A DNA stretch of 64,000 nucleotides. Origin: Siphonodentalium dalli (Eukaryota; Mollusca; Scaphopoda; Gadilida; Siphonodentaliidae). The stretch spans positions 268,639,426 through 268,703,425 of the forward strand of contig CP136063.1 in NCBI GenBank assembly GCA_032622095.1. The letters are read 5' to 3'. Of the stretch, positions 39,839 through 50,347 are shown in pieces (position 1 is the first letter of the stretch; every line of letters starts with the position of its first letter). A program made the translations under genes and the position numbers. Under the pieces are notes generated by a model. It was not told where the DNA came from. It ran no database searches and worked only from the letters and a program-made list of their open reading frames with translations.

Positions 39839-41568
39839 GCGGCCGTTTTCTGTTTAATTGGAAATACTCAGAAACTAATGGGAGGAGGACCGCGAAATCT
39901 CTAGCGAATGAAGGCATCTAAGGTCTACTAAAAATAATGGTATCCGGATGTTGGTCCAATATCTTTTAACAGAGTTATGGCCCTTTTTCGATTATTTTTC
40001 ATTATTATTATTATTATACTACAGTATTTTTCAACGCCCAAATCTCGGAATGTATTAGTACTAGAAAACTCAAGTTTGGTAAGTATGTTGGGGTAAATGA
40101 GTTCTATGCCTTTGGCTCATAACGGATATTGTCCGCATTTACCCCGTAGAGTTATCTCCCTTTATATGAAAAAATGTCATTTTATTATCTCGGAAATTAT
40201 AAGGAGCAGAGCATCGAAAATTGGACTGTATACACATCTCGATATGCCCTACTGCCCACGGGCATCAGAACTTGTGTCCGCGCTTTCCCTGAGGAGTTAC
40301 CGCCCATAGTTGGCAAACCTCTATTTGATTGTACTCTGTTGTCCTCTTGTATCATTCCAGATAACTGCATGTGGTTTTCATAGTCGTGTTGACCGTTGTC
40401 AGTTTAGTCAGAGAAGGAAATTTTGACAGGGTCAGACATATATTTTGACACTGGGGTGGGGGGCAAATTGTTTGCAAAATAAAATTTTGATTGACATTCA
40501 TATATTTAAGTTTATGTATTTCCCGAACGAAAACAAACTCATACCGGAAAGGATTTTTGAAATCCGAGAAGAAATGCAAGAGTTACGGGCCCTCAAAGTT
40601 TGCAATTTGGGCCCATGTGCTTGTCCTCACATCTCCTCCGAAGATATCGAACATAGGATATCATCTGATACGCCAACGTGTGCGGACGGAAGAGAGCACG
40701 CGGTGGGCCAAATTTTGCCAGTGTCTGTTCATTATTGTGGGTCTGGGGAGGGGTGGTCCGTGGTACCAATTTTTAATTCTTCTCGGAATCAGATGAAACT
40801 TGGAATATAACATCTGCAACATCAGCCGATCTAGAAACTGGAAGAATTTCGAAAATCCATCGAAAACTAAAAGAATCGCGGGCCCTCAAACTTTGCAATT
40901 TTGGGCCCATGTGCTTGATAACACATCTCCTCCGAAGATATCGAACATAGGATGTCATCTGATACGAAAATGCGTACGGACTGGAGACGGCACGCGGTGG
41001 GCCAAATTTTGCCAGTGTCGGTTCATTATTGTGGGTCTGGGGAGGGGTGGTCCGTGGTGCCGAATTTTAATTCTTCTCGGAATCAGATGAAACTTAGAAT
41101 ATAATATCTGCAACATCAGCCGATCTCGAAGCTGAAGACAGATCGTAAATACGTTGGAAAATGGCGGAGATTTTGGCCGTACAAGTTTGAATTTGGGCCC
41201 ATATGCTTTCCAATAATCAAAGTGTTATCCGTCTCCAAATCAGATGAAATTTATACTATGCAATCTATGTCAGCCGCAAATCACAAAACTGGAAACAACT
41301 TTAAAATCCGTTGGAAACTGACGAAGTTACGGGGCCTCAAACTTAGCAGTTTGTGCCAGGGGTTGATGTTTTCCCAATCCCGTCACCCAATTTCGAGGCA
41401 GGGGTGGGGTCACGTCCAAACACTTGAGATCAACCTACACATATTAGGACAACATATAATCACCATACTTCATATTTTCCGTCCATAAACTGCGATTCTT
41501 TCCACTCATGATTGATCCTATTATTATACTTCCATGGTGTAACCAAGGAAGTATATTGTTTTTCTACT
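39839..41568. repeat. Array B unit 19 (1730 bp)
   Basis: Consensus-type unit; no private variant was noticed. Confidence 0.95.
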
Positions 41569-43298
41569 GCGGCCGTTTTCTGTTTAATTGGAAATACTCA
41601 GAAACTAATGGGAGGAGGACCGCGAAATCTCTAGCGAATGAAGGCATCTAAGGTCTACTAAAAATAATGGTATCCGGATGTTTGTCCAATATCTTTTAAC
41701 AGAGTTATGGCCCTTTTTCGATTATTTTTCATTATTATTATTATTATACTACAGTATTTTTCAACGCCCAAATCTCGGAATGTATTAGTACTAGAAAACT
41801 CAAGTTTGGTAAGTATGTTGGGGTAAATGAGTTCTATGCCTTTGGCTCATAACGGATATTGTCCGCATTTACCCCGTAGAGTTATCTCCCTTTATATGAA
41901 AAAATGTCATTTTATTATCTCGGAAATTATAAGGAGCAGAGCATCGAAAATTGGACTGTATACACATCTCGATATGCCCTACTGCCCACGGGCATCAGAA
42001 CTTGTGTCCGCGCTTTCCCTGAGGAGTTACCGCCCATAGTTGGCAAACCTCTATTTGATTGTACTCTGTTGTCCTCTTGTATCATTCCAGATAACTGCAT
42101 GTGGTTTTCATAGTCGTGTTGACCGTTGTCAGTTTAGTCAGAGAAGGAAATTTTGACAGGGTCAGACATATATTTTGACACTGGGGTGGGGGGCAAATTG
42201 TTTGCAAAATAAAATTTTGATTGACATTCATATATTTAAGTTTATGTATTTCCCGAACGAAAACAAACTCATACCGGAAAGGATTTTTGAAATCCGAGAA
42301 GAAATGCAAGAGTTACGGGCCCTCAAAGTTTGCAATTTGGGCCCATGTGCTTGTCCTCACATCTCCTCCGAAGATATCGAACATAGGATATCATCTGATA
42401 CGCCAACGTGTGCGGACGGAAGAGAGCACGCGGTGGGCCAAATTTTGCCAGTGTCTGTTCATTATTGTGGGTCTGGGGAGGGGTGGTCCGTGGTACCAAT
42501 TTTTAATTCTTCTCGGAATCAGATGAAACTTGGAATATAACATCTGCAACATCAGCCGATCTAGAAACTGGAAGAATTTCGAAAATCCATCGAAAACTAA
42601 AAGAATCGCGGGCCCTCAAACTTTGCAATTTTGGGCCCATGTGCTTGATAACACATCTCCTCCGAAGATATCGAACATAGGATGTCATCTGATACGAAAA
42701 TGCGTACGGACTGGAGACGGCACGCGGTGGGCCAAATTTTGCCAGTGTCGGTTCATTATTGTGGGTCTGGGGAGGGGTGGTCCGTGGTGCCGAATTTTAA
42801 TTCTTCTCGGAATCAGATGAAACTTAGAATATAATATCTGCAACATCAGCCGATCTCGAAGCTGAAGACAGATCGTAAATACGTTGGAAAATGGCGGAGA
42901 TTTTGGCCGTACAAGTTTGAATTTGGGCCCATATGCTTTCCAATAATCAAAGTGTTATCCGTCTCCAAATCAGATGAAATTTATACTATGCAATCTATGT
43001 CAGCCGCAAATCACAAAACTGGAAACAACTTTAAAATCCGTTGGAAACTGACGAAGTTACGGGGCCTCAAACTTAGCAGTTTGTGCCAGGGGTTGATGTT
43101 TTCCCAATCCCGTCACCCAATTTCGAGGCAGGGGTGGGGTCACGTCCAAACACTTGAGATCAACCTACACATATTAGGACAACATATAATCACCATACTT
43201 CATATTTTCCGTCCATAAACTGCGATTCTTTCCACTCATGATTGATCCTATTATTATACTTCCATGGTGTAACCAAGGAAGTATATTGTTTTTCTACT
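41569..43298. repeat. Array B unit 20 (1730 bp)
   Basis: Private G-to-T at 41683 (TTGGTCC to TTTGTCC). Confidence 0.95.
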
Positions 43299-45028
43299 GC
43301 GGCCGTTTTCTGTTTAATTGGAAATACTCAGAAACTAATGGGAGGAGGACCGCGAAATCTCTAGCGAATGAAGGCATCTAAGGTCTACTAAAAATAATGG
43401 TATCCGGATGTTGGTCCAATATCTTTTAACAGAGTTATGACCCTTTTTCAATTATTTTTCATTATTATTATTATTATACTACAGTATTTTTCAACGCCCA
43501 AATCTCGGAATGTATTAGTACTAGAAAACTCAAGTTTGGTAAGTATGTTGGGGTAAATGAGTTCTATGCCTTTGGCTCATAACGGATATTGTCCGCATTT
43601 ACCCCGTAGAGTTATCTCCCTTTATATGAAAAAATGTCATTTTATTATCTCGGAAATTATAAGGAGCAGAGCATCGAAAATTGGACTGTATACACATCTC
43701 GATATGCCCTACTGCCCACGGGCATCAGAACTTGTGTCCGCGCTTTCCCTGAGGAGTTACCGCCCATAGTTGGCAAACCTCTATTTGATTGTACTCTGTT
43801 GTCCTCTTGTATCATTCCAGATAACTGCATGTGGTTTTCATAGTCGTGTTGACCGTTGTCAGTTTAGTCAGAGAAGGAAATTTTGACAGGGTCAGACATA
43901 TATTTTGACACTGGGGTGGGGGGCAAATTGTTTGCAAAATAAAATTTTGATTGACATTCATATATTTAAGTTTATGTATTTCCCGAACGAAAACAAACTC
44001 ATACCGGAAAGGATTTTTGAAATCCGAGAAGAAATGCAAGAGTTACGGGCCCTCAAAGTTTGCAATTTGGGCCCATGTGCTTGTCCTCACATCTCCTCCG
44101 AAGATATCGAACATAGGATATCATCTGATACGCCAACGTGTGCGGACGGAAGAGAGCACGCGGTGGGCCAAATTTTGCCAGTGTCTGTTCATTATTGTGG
44201 GTCTGGGGAGGGGTGGTCCGTGGTACCAATTTTTAATTCTTCTCGGAATCAGATGAAACTTGGAATATAACATCTGCAACATCAGCCGATCTAGAAACTG
44301 GAAGAATTTCGAAAATCCATCGAAAACTAAAAGAATCGCGGGCCCTCAAACTTTGCAATTTTGGGCCCATGTGCTTGATAACACATCTCCTCCGAAGATA
44401 TCGAACATAGGATGTCATCTGATACGAAAATGCGTACGGACTGGAGACGGCACGCGGTGGGCCAAATTTTGCCAGTGTCGGTTCATTATTGTGGGTCTGG
44501 GGAGGGGTGGTCCGTGGTGCCGAATTTTAATTCTTCTCGGAATCAGATGAAACTTAGAATATAATATCTGCAACATCAGCCGATCTCGAAGCTGAAGACA
44601 GATCGTAAATACGTTGGAAAATGGCGGAGATTTTGGCCGTACAAGTTTGAATTTGGGCCCATATGCTTTCCAATAATCAAAGTGTTATCCGTCTCCAAAT
44701 CAGATGAAATTTATACTATGCAATCTATGTCAGCCGCAAATCACAAAACTGGAAACAACTTTAAAATCCGTTGGAAACTGACGAAGTTACGGGGCCTCAA
44801 ACTTAGCAGTTTGTGCCAGGGGTTGATGTTTTCCCAATCCCGTCACCCAATTTCGAGGCAGGGGTGGGGTCACGTCCAAACACTTGAGATCAACCTACAC
44901 ATATTAGGACAACATATAATCACCATACTTCATATTTTCCGTCCATAAACTGCGATTCTTTCCACTCATGATTGATCCTATTATTATACTTCCATGGTGT
45001 AACCAAGGAAGTATATTGTTTTTCTACT
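43299..45028. repeat. Array B unit 21 (1730 bp)
   Basis: Carries G-to-A at 43440 and at 43450, both shared only with unit 22. The two terminal units therefore form a local subfamily. Confidence 0.95.
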
Positions 45029-45834
45029 GCGGCCGTTTTCTGTTTAATTGGAAATACTCAGAAACTAATGGGAGGAGGACCGCGAAATCTCTAGCGAATG
45101 AAGGCATCTAAGGTCTACTAAAAATAATGGTATCCGGATGTTGGTCCAATATCTTTTAACAGAGTTATGACCCTTTTTCAATTATTTTTCATTATTATTA
45201 TTATTATACTACAGTATTTTTCAACGCCCAAATCTCGGAATGTATTAGTACTAGAAAACTCAAGTTTGGTAAGTATGTTGGGGTAAATGAGTTCTATGCC
45301 TTTGGCTCATAACGGATATTGTCCGCATTTACCCCGTAGAGTTATCTCCCTTTATATGAAAAAATGTCATTTTATTATCTCGGAAATTATAAGGAGCAGA
45401 GCATCGAAAATTGGACTGTATACACATCTCGATATGCCCTACTGCCCACGGGCATCAGAACTTGTGTCCGCGCTTTCCCTGAGGAGTTACCGCCCATAGT
45501 TGGCAAACCTCTATTTGATTGTACTCTGTTGTCCTCTTGTATCATTCCAGATAACTGCATGTGGTTTTCATAGTCGTGTTGACCGTTGTCAGTTTAGTCA
45601 GAGAAGGAAATTTTGACAGGGTCAGACATATATTTTGACACTGGGGTGGGGGGCAAATTGTTTGCAAAATAAAATTTTGATTGACATTCATATATTTAAG
45701 TTTATGTATTTCCCGAACGAAAACAAACTCATACCGGAAAGGATTTTTGAAATCCGAGAAGAAATGCAAGAGTTACGGGCCCTCAAAGTTTGCAATTTGG
45801 GCCCATGTGCTTGTCCTCACATCTCCTCCGAAGA
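45029..45834. repeat. Array B unit 22 (truncated, 806 bp)
   Basis: Last unit of array B. It shares the two G-to-A changes of unit 21 (45170, 45180). It stops abruptly after CTCCGAAGAT, inside an internal subrepeat, where the sequence changes to unrelated spacer. Confidence 0.95.
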
Positions 45835-46037
45835 TTCAGATTATGCTACACGCGAAACGGAGATGACTTTTGGGAAATCCAGAGTCCAAAACGGATCCAA
45901 ATCGACCTGTCCCAGAAAAGTCGTTCATTTTGTTTTCACTTTTTGAAAAAGGCTCCAATATTTCAACCAAAACTTTTGGACTTAGAACATTATTTTTTTC
46001 TCAGTCAAATGAAAAGAGCTCTTCAAAATAATTCCGC

Positions 46038-46069
46038 TTATATATATAATATATATTATCTATATATAC
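46038..46069. repeat. AT dinucleotide-rich microsatellite
   Basis: An imperfect TA/TATAT run in the spacer, interrupted by short deviations. Confidence 0.8.
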
Positions 46070-46728
46070 ACCAAAAATTTGTCACTCCCCTCTCTCCTTC
46101 CTCCGGCTACCCCATCCTCCGTGGGATGGAACCTACCTCCGATTCGAATACACCCGTCTTGCCGCGGACCAGTCTCAATCGTCTACCATAGAACTGATAG
46201 AACGCCCGTCGAATTCCAACAATCATTTCCAGAGTGCTATATTGGTATGAGTTCATATCGGAGCCGTTATAAAGCAAATAACTTGGATTTTAATATAAAC
46301 CCACCTATTCGTAAATTGTGTAGCCCATGGTGTGTGGTAAATTATCATTTTATCGTGTATAGTGTGTCATGAGCTATCTGCGTGCGTGCATTTCACTTTT
46401 GTATTTTCTTTCGCATCTTCAACGCACTGCATATCATATACAACCAAACAAAATACAAACATTACATTAATTTGATCACACAAGACTTCGTTATATGGTG
46501 TATATTTCTACTAACGTAATGACGACGTATAGCCAATTATTCCATTTGCGATAACAACGATAAACACATAGAAACATGCAAACATCATCAGTTTCGTAAG
46601 ATCAATTTGTATATTGTTTATATTCTAGTTATTTATCGAATATAAAAAGCATCTTTACATTATCTTTAGTTTGGTATTATTCGTATTTGATGATTAAAAT
46701 ACACCAAAACATGTTAAAAATAAAAAAT

Positions 46729-46735
46729 AAAAAAA
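46729..46735 (-). terminator. T7 run, possible polymerase III terminator (copy 1)
   Basis: Seven consecutive T on the minus strand follow directly after the 3' end of the tRNA-like sequence. Runs of four or more T end polymerase III transcripts. The surrounding A/T-rich tract makes a chance origin possible. Confidence 0.45.
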
Positions 46736-46736
46736 G

Positions 46737-46817
46737 ATAATTTGACGGGATTCGAACTCACGTCGCAATAAAACACAAACTGAATGTTTGATGCTCTCTC
46801 CACTCGGCTACGCACTG
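46737..46817 (-). tRNA. tRNA-like sequence, probable pseudogene or tRNA-derived SINE head (copy 1)
   Basis: On the minus strand, the A box TAGCCGAGTGG (plus 46800-46810) fits TRGYNNANNGG exactly. The B box GTTCGAATCCC (plus 46747-46757) fits the T-loop consensus. The GCCGAGTGG D-arm start is of the kind seen in Ser/Leu tRNAs. A CAAAC/GTTTG stem lies where the anticodon arm should be, but the loop lacks the usual U33. The seven bases before the A box and the seven after the T arm do not form an acceptor stem, and the T and D stems have mismatches. It is therefore probably not a working tRNA. Polymerase III transcription from the internal boxes is possible. Confidence 0.5.
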
Positions 46818-46999
46818 CGCTGTTAATTTATAAGAAAATATATTAGTATTAAATATGTAGGCATATAACTGTGTATATTTAAACTTTATATCCAAACTGA
46901 TTGAAATCGAATATAAAAAGCATCTTTACATTATCTTTAGTTTGGTATTATTCGTATTTGATGATTAAAATACACCAAAACATGTTAAAAATAAAAAAT

Positions 47000-47006
47000 A
47001 AAAAAA
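47000..47006 (-). terminator. T7 run, possible polymerase III terminator (copy 2)
   Basis: Seven T on the minus strand right after the second tRNA-like sequence, identical in position to copy 1. Confidence 0.45.
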
Positions 47007-47007
47007 G

Positions 47008-47089
47008 ATAATTTGACGGGATTCGAACTCACGTCGCAATAAAAACACAAACTGAAGGTTTGACGCTCTGACCACTCGACTACGCACTG
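47008..47089 (-). tRNA. tRNA-like sequence, probable pseudogene or tRNA-derived SINE head (copy 2)
   Basis: Minus strand. The A box TAGTCGAGTGG (plus 47072-47082) and the B box GTTCGAATCCC (plus 47018-47028) both fit consensus. The anticodon-arm region has CAAAC/GTTTG pairing around CTTCA. The loop again lacks U33, and the acceptor stem does not pair. Compared with copy 1 the D and anticodon region carries most of the differences, while the T arm and 3' flank are identical. Confidence 0.5.
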
Positions 47090-47315
47090 CGCTATTAATT
47101 TATAAGAAAATATATTAGTATTAAATATATAGGCATATAACTGTGTATATTTAAACTTTATATCCAAACTGATTGAAATGCGTGACTATATATATATACC
47201 CCTTTCCGCTATACGGGGAACAGGAAAATGCACCTATTCTTCCCACCAAATCCAAAAGGGCTAATTAAAGACCAAGGTAATGCCGTAGCAGGTACATTTG
47301 GATATTCTATTCACG

Positions 47316-47326
47316 CCCCCCCCCCC
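47316..47326 (+). repeat. C11 homopolymer run
   Basis: Eleven consecutive C in otherwise AT-rich spacer; likely length-variable and prone to sequencing error. Confidence 0.9.
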
Positions 47327-47365
47327 AAATCTTGACCGCTATACTTCAAATTCAAACATCGAGAA

Positions 47366-47375
47366 TTTTTTTTTT
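47366..47375 (+). repeat. T10 homopolymer run
   Basis: Ten consecutive T, 39 bp after the C11 run. Confidence 0.9.
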
Positions 47376-47980
47376 GACGACTACATCTGATAGCTAGTGT
47401 TCACGCGCATCTAGAGCGCAATTTTCTAATTTTCAGATGGAACGGAACGGTTTACTCGTGACAACGCTATATATCATAAATATGTATACTTCTGTAGTCT
47501 ATCACTAGCCGATTTTTAGCCCCAAATCCAAACGGGCCGATGTAGGAGCGAGTTTAATGCGGTGGTACATAAGCCGGTATACTGTAGGTATGACTCTAAA
47601 ATTTGACCTCTCTAATATAAACGCAACCTGCTCAAGGGAGTGTTTGTGTCGGGTGGGTTCAGATTTGGAAAATTCCACCGAAGATCAAATGGGCAAAATT
47701 ACTCCGAAAATCATATATTGAGATAAAAACTTTTCGATGAGTGGATGTGATAAGTAGTATATAAACGCAAGATTAGTACACTTTTTAATGATTTATATTG
47801 AACGGTTTAACCCTGGTAGCGTATAACGTTGTGACGGGTGATATATATTACTCAAATTCAAACCCTCTCTTCATGACGCAAATTCAAACGGACTTAGCAA
47901 GAAGCAAGGCAAATGCATGAATATGCTCACCGATATACTATATAGGTATGTCCGCTCTACTGTAAAAGTAACATATTGTC

Positions 47981-48235
47981 ACGATTTGACCTGTCCAAAA
48001 CACTCCCCGGACAAAAGTTTTCCTAGGTATAAAATTTCGTCGAAATCCGATCGTTTTACTCGATTTGACCTTGAACTTACCATTTCGAATGTCAATGTCA
48101 GGTCGGGGTCACGACTTGACCCGCCCAAAAGACTCCCCGGACAAAAGTACCCCTAGGTATCAAATTTCGTGGAAATCCGCATGTTTTACCCGATTTGACC
48201 TTCGATTGACCATTTTGAAGGCCAAGGTCAGGTCG
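47981..48235 (+). repeat. Pair of about 130-bp tandem repeats
   Basis: ACGATTTGACC at 47981 and ACGACTTGACC at 48111 begin two direct copies sharing ACTCCCCGGACAAAAGT, CCTAGGTAT, AAATTTCGT and GATTTGACCTT. The copies are moderately diverged and the second ends at the GGGAT run. Confidence 0.85.
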
Positions 48236-48256
48236 GGATGGGATGGGATGGGATGG
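48235..48256 (+). repeat. GGGAT microsatellite with a G-quadruplex motif
   Basis: Four GGG tracts (48235, 48240, 48245, 48250) separated by AT satisfy the classical G3+N1-7 quadruplex pattern, with a trailing GG. The run lies just before the left edge of array D. Confidence 0.85.
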
Positions 48257-48259
48257 AAT

Positions 48260-48273
48260 ACCATGGAAGTATA
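48260..48273 (-). repeat. Solitary inverted copy of the 14-nt hairpin arm
   Basis: ACCATGGAAGTATA on the plus strand is the exact reverse complement of the left arm (TATACTTCCATGGT) of the satellite hairpin. It lies 27 bp before array D, facing it, where the end of a first D element would be expected. Confidence 0.7.
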
Positions 48274-48277
48274 TCTG

Positions 48278-48289
48278 ATTCCATGGAAT
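48278..48289. repeat. 12-bp perfect palindrome ATTCCATGGAAT
   Basis: A perfect dyad between the solitary hairpin arm and the start of array D. It shares the TTCCATGG core with the hairpin arm. Confidence 0.75.
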
Positions 48290-48300
48290 CTGACCTCTAG

Positions 48301-50347
48301 TTTTTCATTATTATTATACTATACTATTTTTCAACTCCCTAATATCTGAAAGTATTAGGATTAGAAAACTCAAGATTGGTAAGTATATTGGGGTAAATGA
48401 GTTTTATGCCTTTGGCTCATAACGAATATTGTCCGCGTTTATCCCACGGAGTTATCTCCCTTTATATAAAAATATGTGATTTTATTATCTCGGAAATTAT
48501 AAGGAGCAGAGCATCGAAAATTGGACCGTATGCACACCTCGATATGCCCTACTGCCCACGGGCATCAAAACTTGTGTCCGCGCTTTCCCTGAGGAGTTAC
48601 CGCCCATAAATAGGCAAACCTCTATTTGATTTACTATGCTGTACTCTCGTAGCATTCCAGATAACTGCATTTAGTTTTCACAGTCGTTTTATCGTTGTCA
48701 GTTTAGTCCGAGAAACAAAATTGGATAGGGTCGGACATATATTTTGATGCTGGGGTGGGGGCAAAATTTTCGAGAAAAAAAAGTTTTGATCGACATTCAT
48801 TTATTTAAGTATGTGGATTCCCTGCACGAAAACAAACCCACACCGGAAGGGATTTTTGAAATCCGAGAAGAAATGCAAGAGTTACGGGCCCTCAAAGTTT
48901 GCAATTTGGGCCCATTGTGCTTGATAACACATCTCCTCCGAAGATGTCGAAGTTTGGATGTCATCTGATACGCCAACGTGTGCGGACGAAAGAGTGCACG
49001 CGGTGGGCCAAATTTTGCCAGTGTCTGTTCATTATTGTGGGAATGGGGAGGGGTGGTCCGTGGTACCTATTTTTAATTCTTCTCCGAATCAGATGAAACT
49101 TGGAATATAACATCTGCAACATCAGCCGATCTAGAAACTGAAAGAATTTCGAAAATCCATCGAAAACTGAAAGAATTGCGGGCCCTCAAACTTTGCAATT
49201 TTGGTCCCATGCGCTTGATAACACATCTCCTCCGAAGATATCGAACATAGGATGTCATCTGATAAGAAAATACGTACGGACTGAAGAGGGCACGCGGTGG
49301 GCCAAATTTTGCTAGTGTCTGTCCAGTATTGTGGGTCTGGGGAGGGGTGGTCCGTGGTACCAATTTTTAATTCTTCTCGGAATCAGATGAAACTTGGAAT
49401 ATAACATCTGCAACATCAGCCGCTCTAGAAACTGAAAGAATTTCGAAAATCCATCGAAAACTGAAAGAATTGCGGGCCCTCAAACTTTGCAATTTTGGGC
49501 CCATGCGCTTGATAACACATCTCCTCCGAAGATATCGAACATAGGATGTCATCTGATACGAAAATACGTACGGACTGAAAAGGGCACGCGGTGGGCCAAA
49601 TTTTGCTAGTGTCTGTTCAGTATTGTGGGTCTGGGGAGGGGTGGTCCGTGGTACCAATTTTTAATTCTTCTCGGAATCAGATGAAACTTGGAATATAACA
49701 TCTACCATATACGTTGATCACGAAGCTGAAAACAAATTGTAAATTCGTGTGAAATTGGCGGAGATTTTGGCCATCCAATTTTGAATTTGGGCCCATATGC
49801 TTTCCAATAACCAAAGTGTTATTCGGGTCCGAATCAGATGAAATTTGTATTATGCAATCTAATTCAGCGGCAGATCGCAAAACTGAAAATAATTTTAAAA
49901 TCCGTTGGAAATTAACGGAGTTACGGGCCCTCAAACTTCGCATTTTGTGCCAGGGTTGATGTTTTCCCAATCCCGTCACCCAATTTCGAGGCAGGGGTGG
50001 GGTCACGTCCAAACACTTGAGATCAACCTACACATGTTAGGACAACATATACTCACCATACTTCATTTTTCCGTCCCTAAACTGCGATTCTTTCCACTCG
50101 TGATTTTCCCTATTATTATACTTCCATGGTGTAACCAAGGAAGTATATTGTTTTTGTACTGGTGCCGTTTTCCATTTATTTGGAAATACTCAGAAACTAA
50201 TGGCAGTAGGAACGTGAAATCTCTAGCGATTGTAGGCATTCAACGTCTACTAAAAATAAAGGTATCCGCATGTTGGTCCAATATCTTTTAACAGAGTTAT
50301 TGCCCTTTTTCGATTATTTTTCATTATTATTATACTATACTATTTTT
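48301..50347. repeat. Array D unit 1 (with 31-bp lead-in)
   Basis: Array D begins at TTTTTCATTATTATT after unrelated spacer. The unit contains core 48538-48608, subunits 49073-49366 and 49367-49660, and hairpin 50117-50147. Confidence 0.93.

Larger units (their letters stand above)
7817..45834. repeat. Array B: 1730-bp satellite, 21 full units plus one partial
   Basis: The landmark GCGGCCGTTTTCTG recurs at 7817, 9547, 11277 and so on, every 1730 bp, with three intervals of 2024 bp. The bookkeeping is exact: 18 x 1730 + 3 x 2024 + 806 = 38018 bp. Units are head-to-tail and almost identical; I noticed only about a dozen variant positions, although I did not compare every base. Each unit contains an ATT microsatellite, a conserved 71-bp core, several diverged internal subrepeats with the phrase GAGTTACGGGCCC, and a 31-bp hairpin. 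No reading frame inside it looks like a gene. Confidence 0.98.
46635..47179. repeat. Tandem duplication, 271- and 272-bp copies
   Basis: Two direct copies (46635-46905 and 46906-47179), both starting ATCGAATATAAAAAGC. Outside one window the copies differ at a single base. Within about 60 bp covering the 5' half of the tRNA-like sequence there are six substitutions and one indel. Each copy carries one minus-strand tRNA-like element followed by a T run. Confidence 0.93.
47246..47975 (+). repeat. Three diverged copies of a spacer repeat
   Basis: The phrase CAAATYCAAA(A/C)GG appears at about 47246, 47521 and 47878. It is followed each time by similar text including an AATGC block; the last two copies also share CCGRTATACT and GGTATG. 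The copies are strongly diverged and spaced 275 and 357 bp apart. I read this as an old degenerate repeat, with nothing recognisable as a gene. Confidence 0.45.
45835..48300. other. Non-array spacer between arrays B and D
   Basis: These 2466 bp do not belong to any of the three satellite arrays. The spacer is AT-rich in its first half and carries several small repeats listed separately. Reading frames of up to 133 codons run across the junction with array B but start inside the satellite and show no domain. The stretch 46376-46634 holds nothing I recognise. No gene other than the tRNA-like sequences is supported. Confidence 0.9.

Noticed and set aside
46000-46035. Weak similarity of the spacer start (TCAAATGAAAAGAG) to the satellite phrase TCAGATGAAACTTGG
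   Set aside because: Too short and too diverged to claim that the spacer is a relic of the satellite.
46079-46200. Possible SINE or tRNA-like sequence on the minus strand with TTCGAATC
   Set aside because: Only a weak B-box-like string is present. No A box fits and no cloverleaf arms are visible. A small CCATCC/GGATGG hairpin near 46111-46128 does not change this.
48060-48235. AGGTCA half-sites as nuclear receptor elements
   Set aside because: Single half-sites within a diverged repeat pair, with no gene nearby to regulate.
49073-50291. 96-, 111- and 128-codon frames in D units
   Set aside because: They occur on both strands over the same bases, read through tandem subunits, and have no recognisable domain. 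Satellite shadows.
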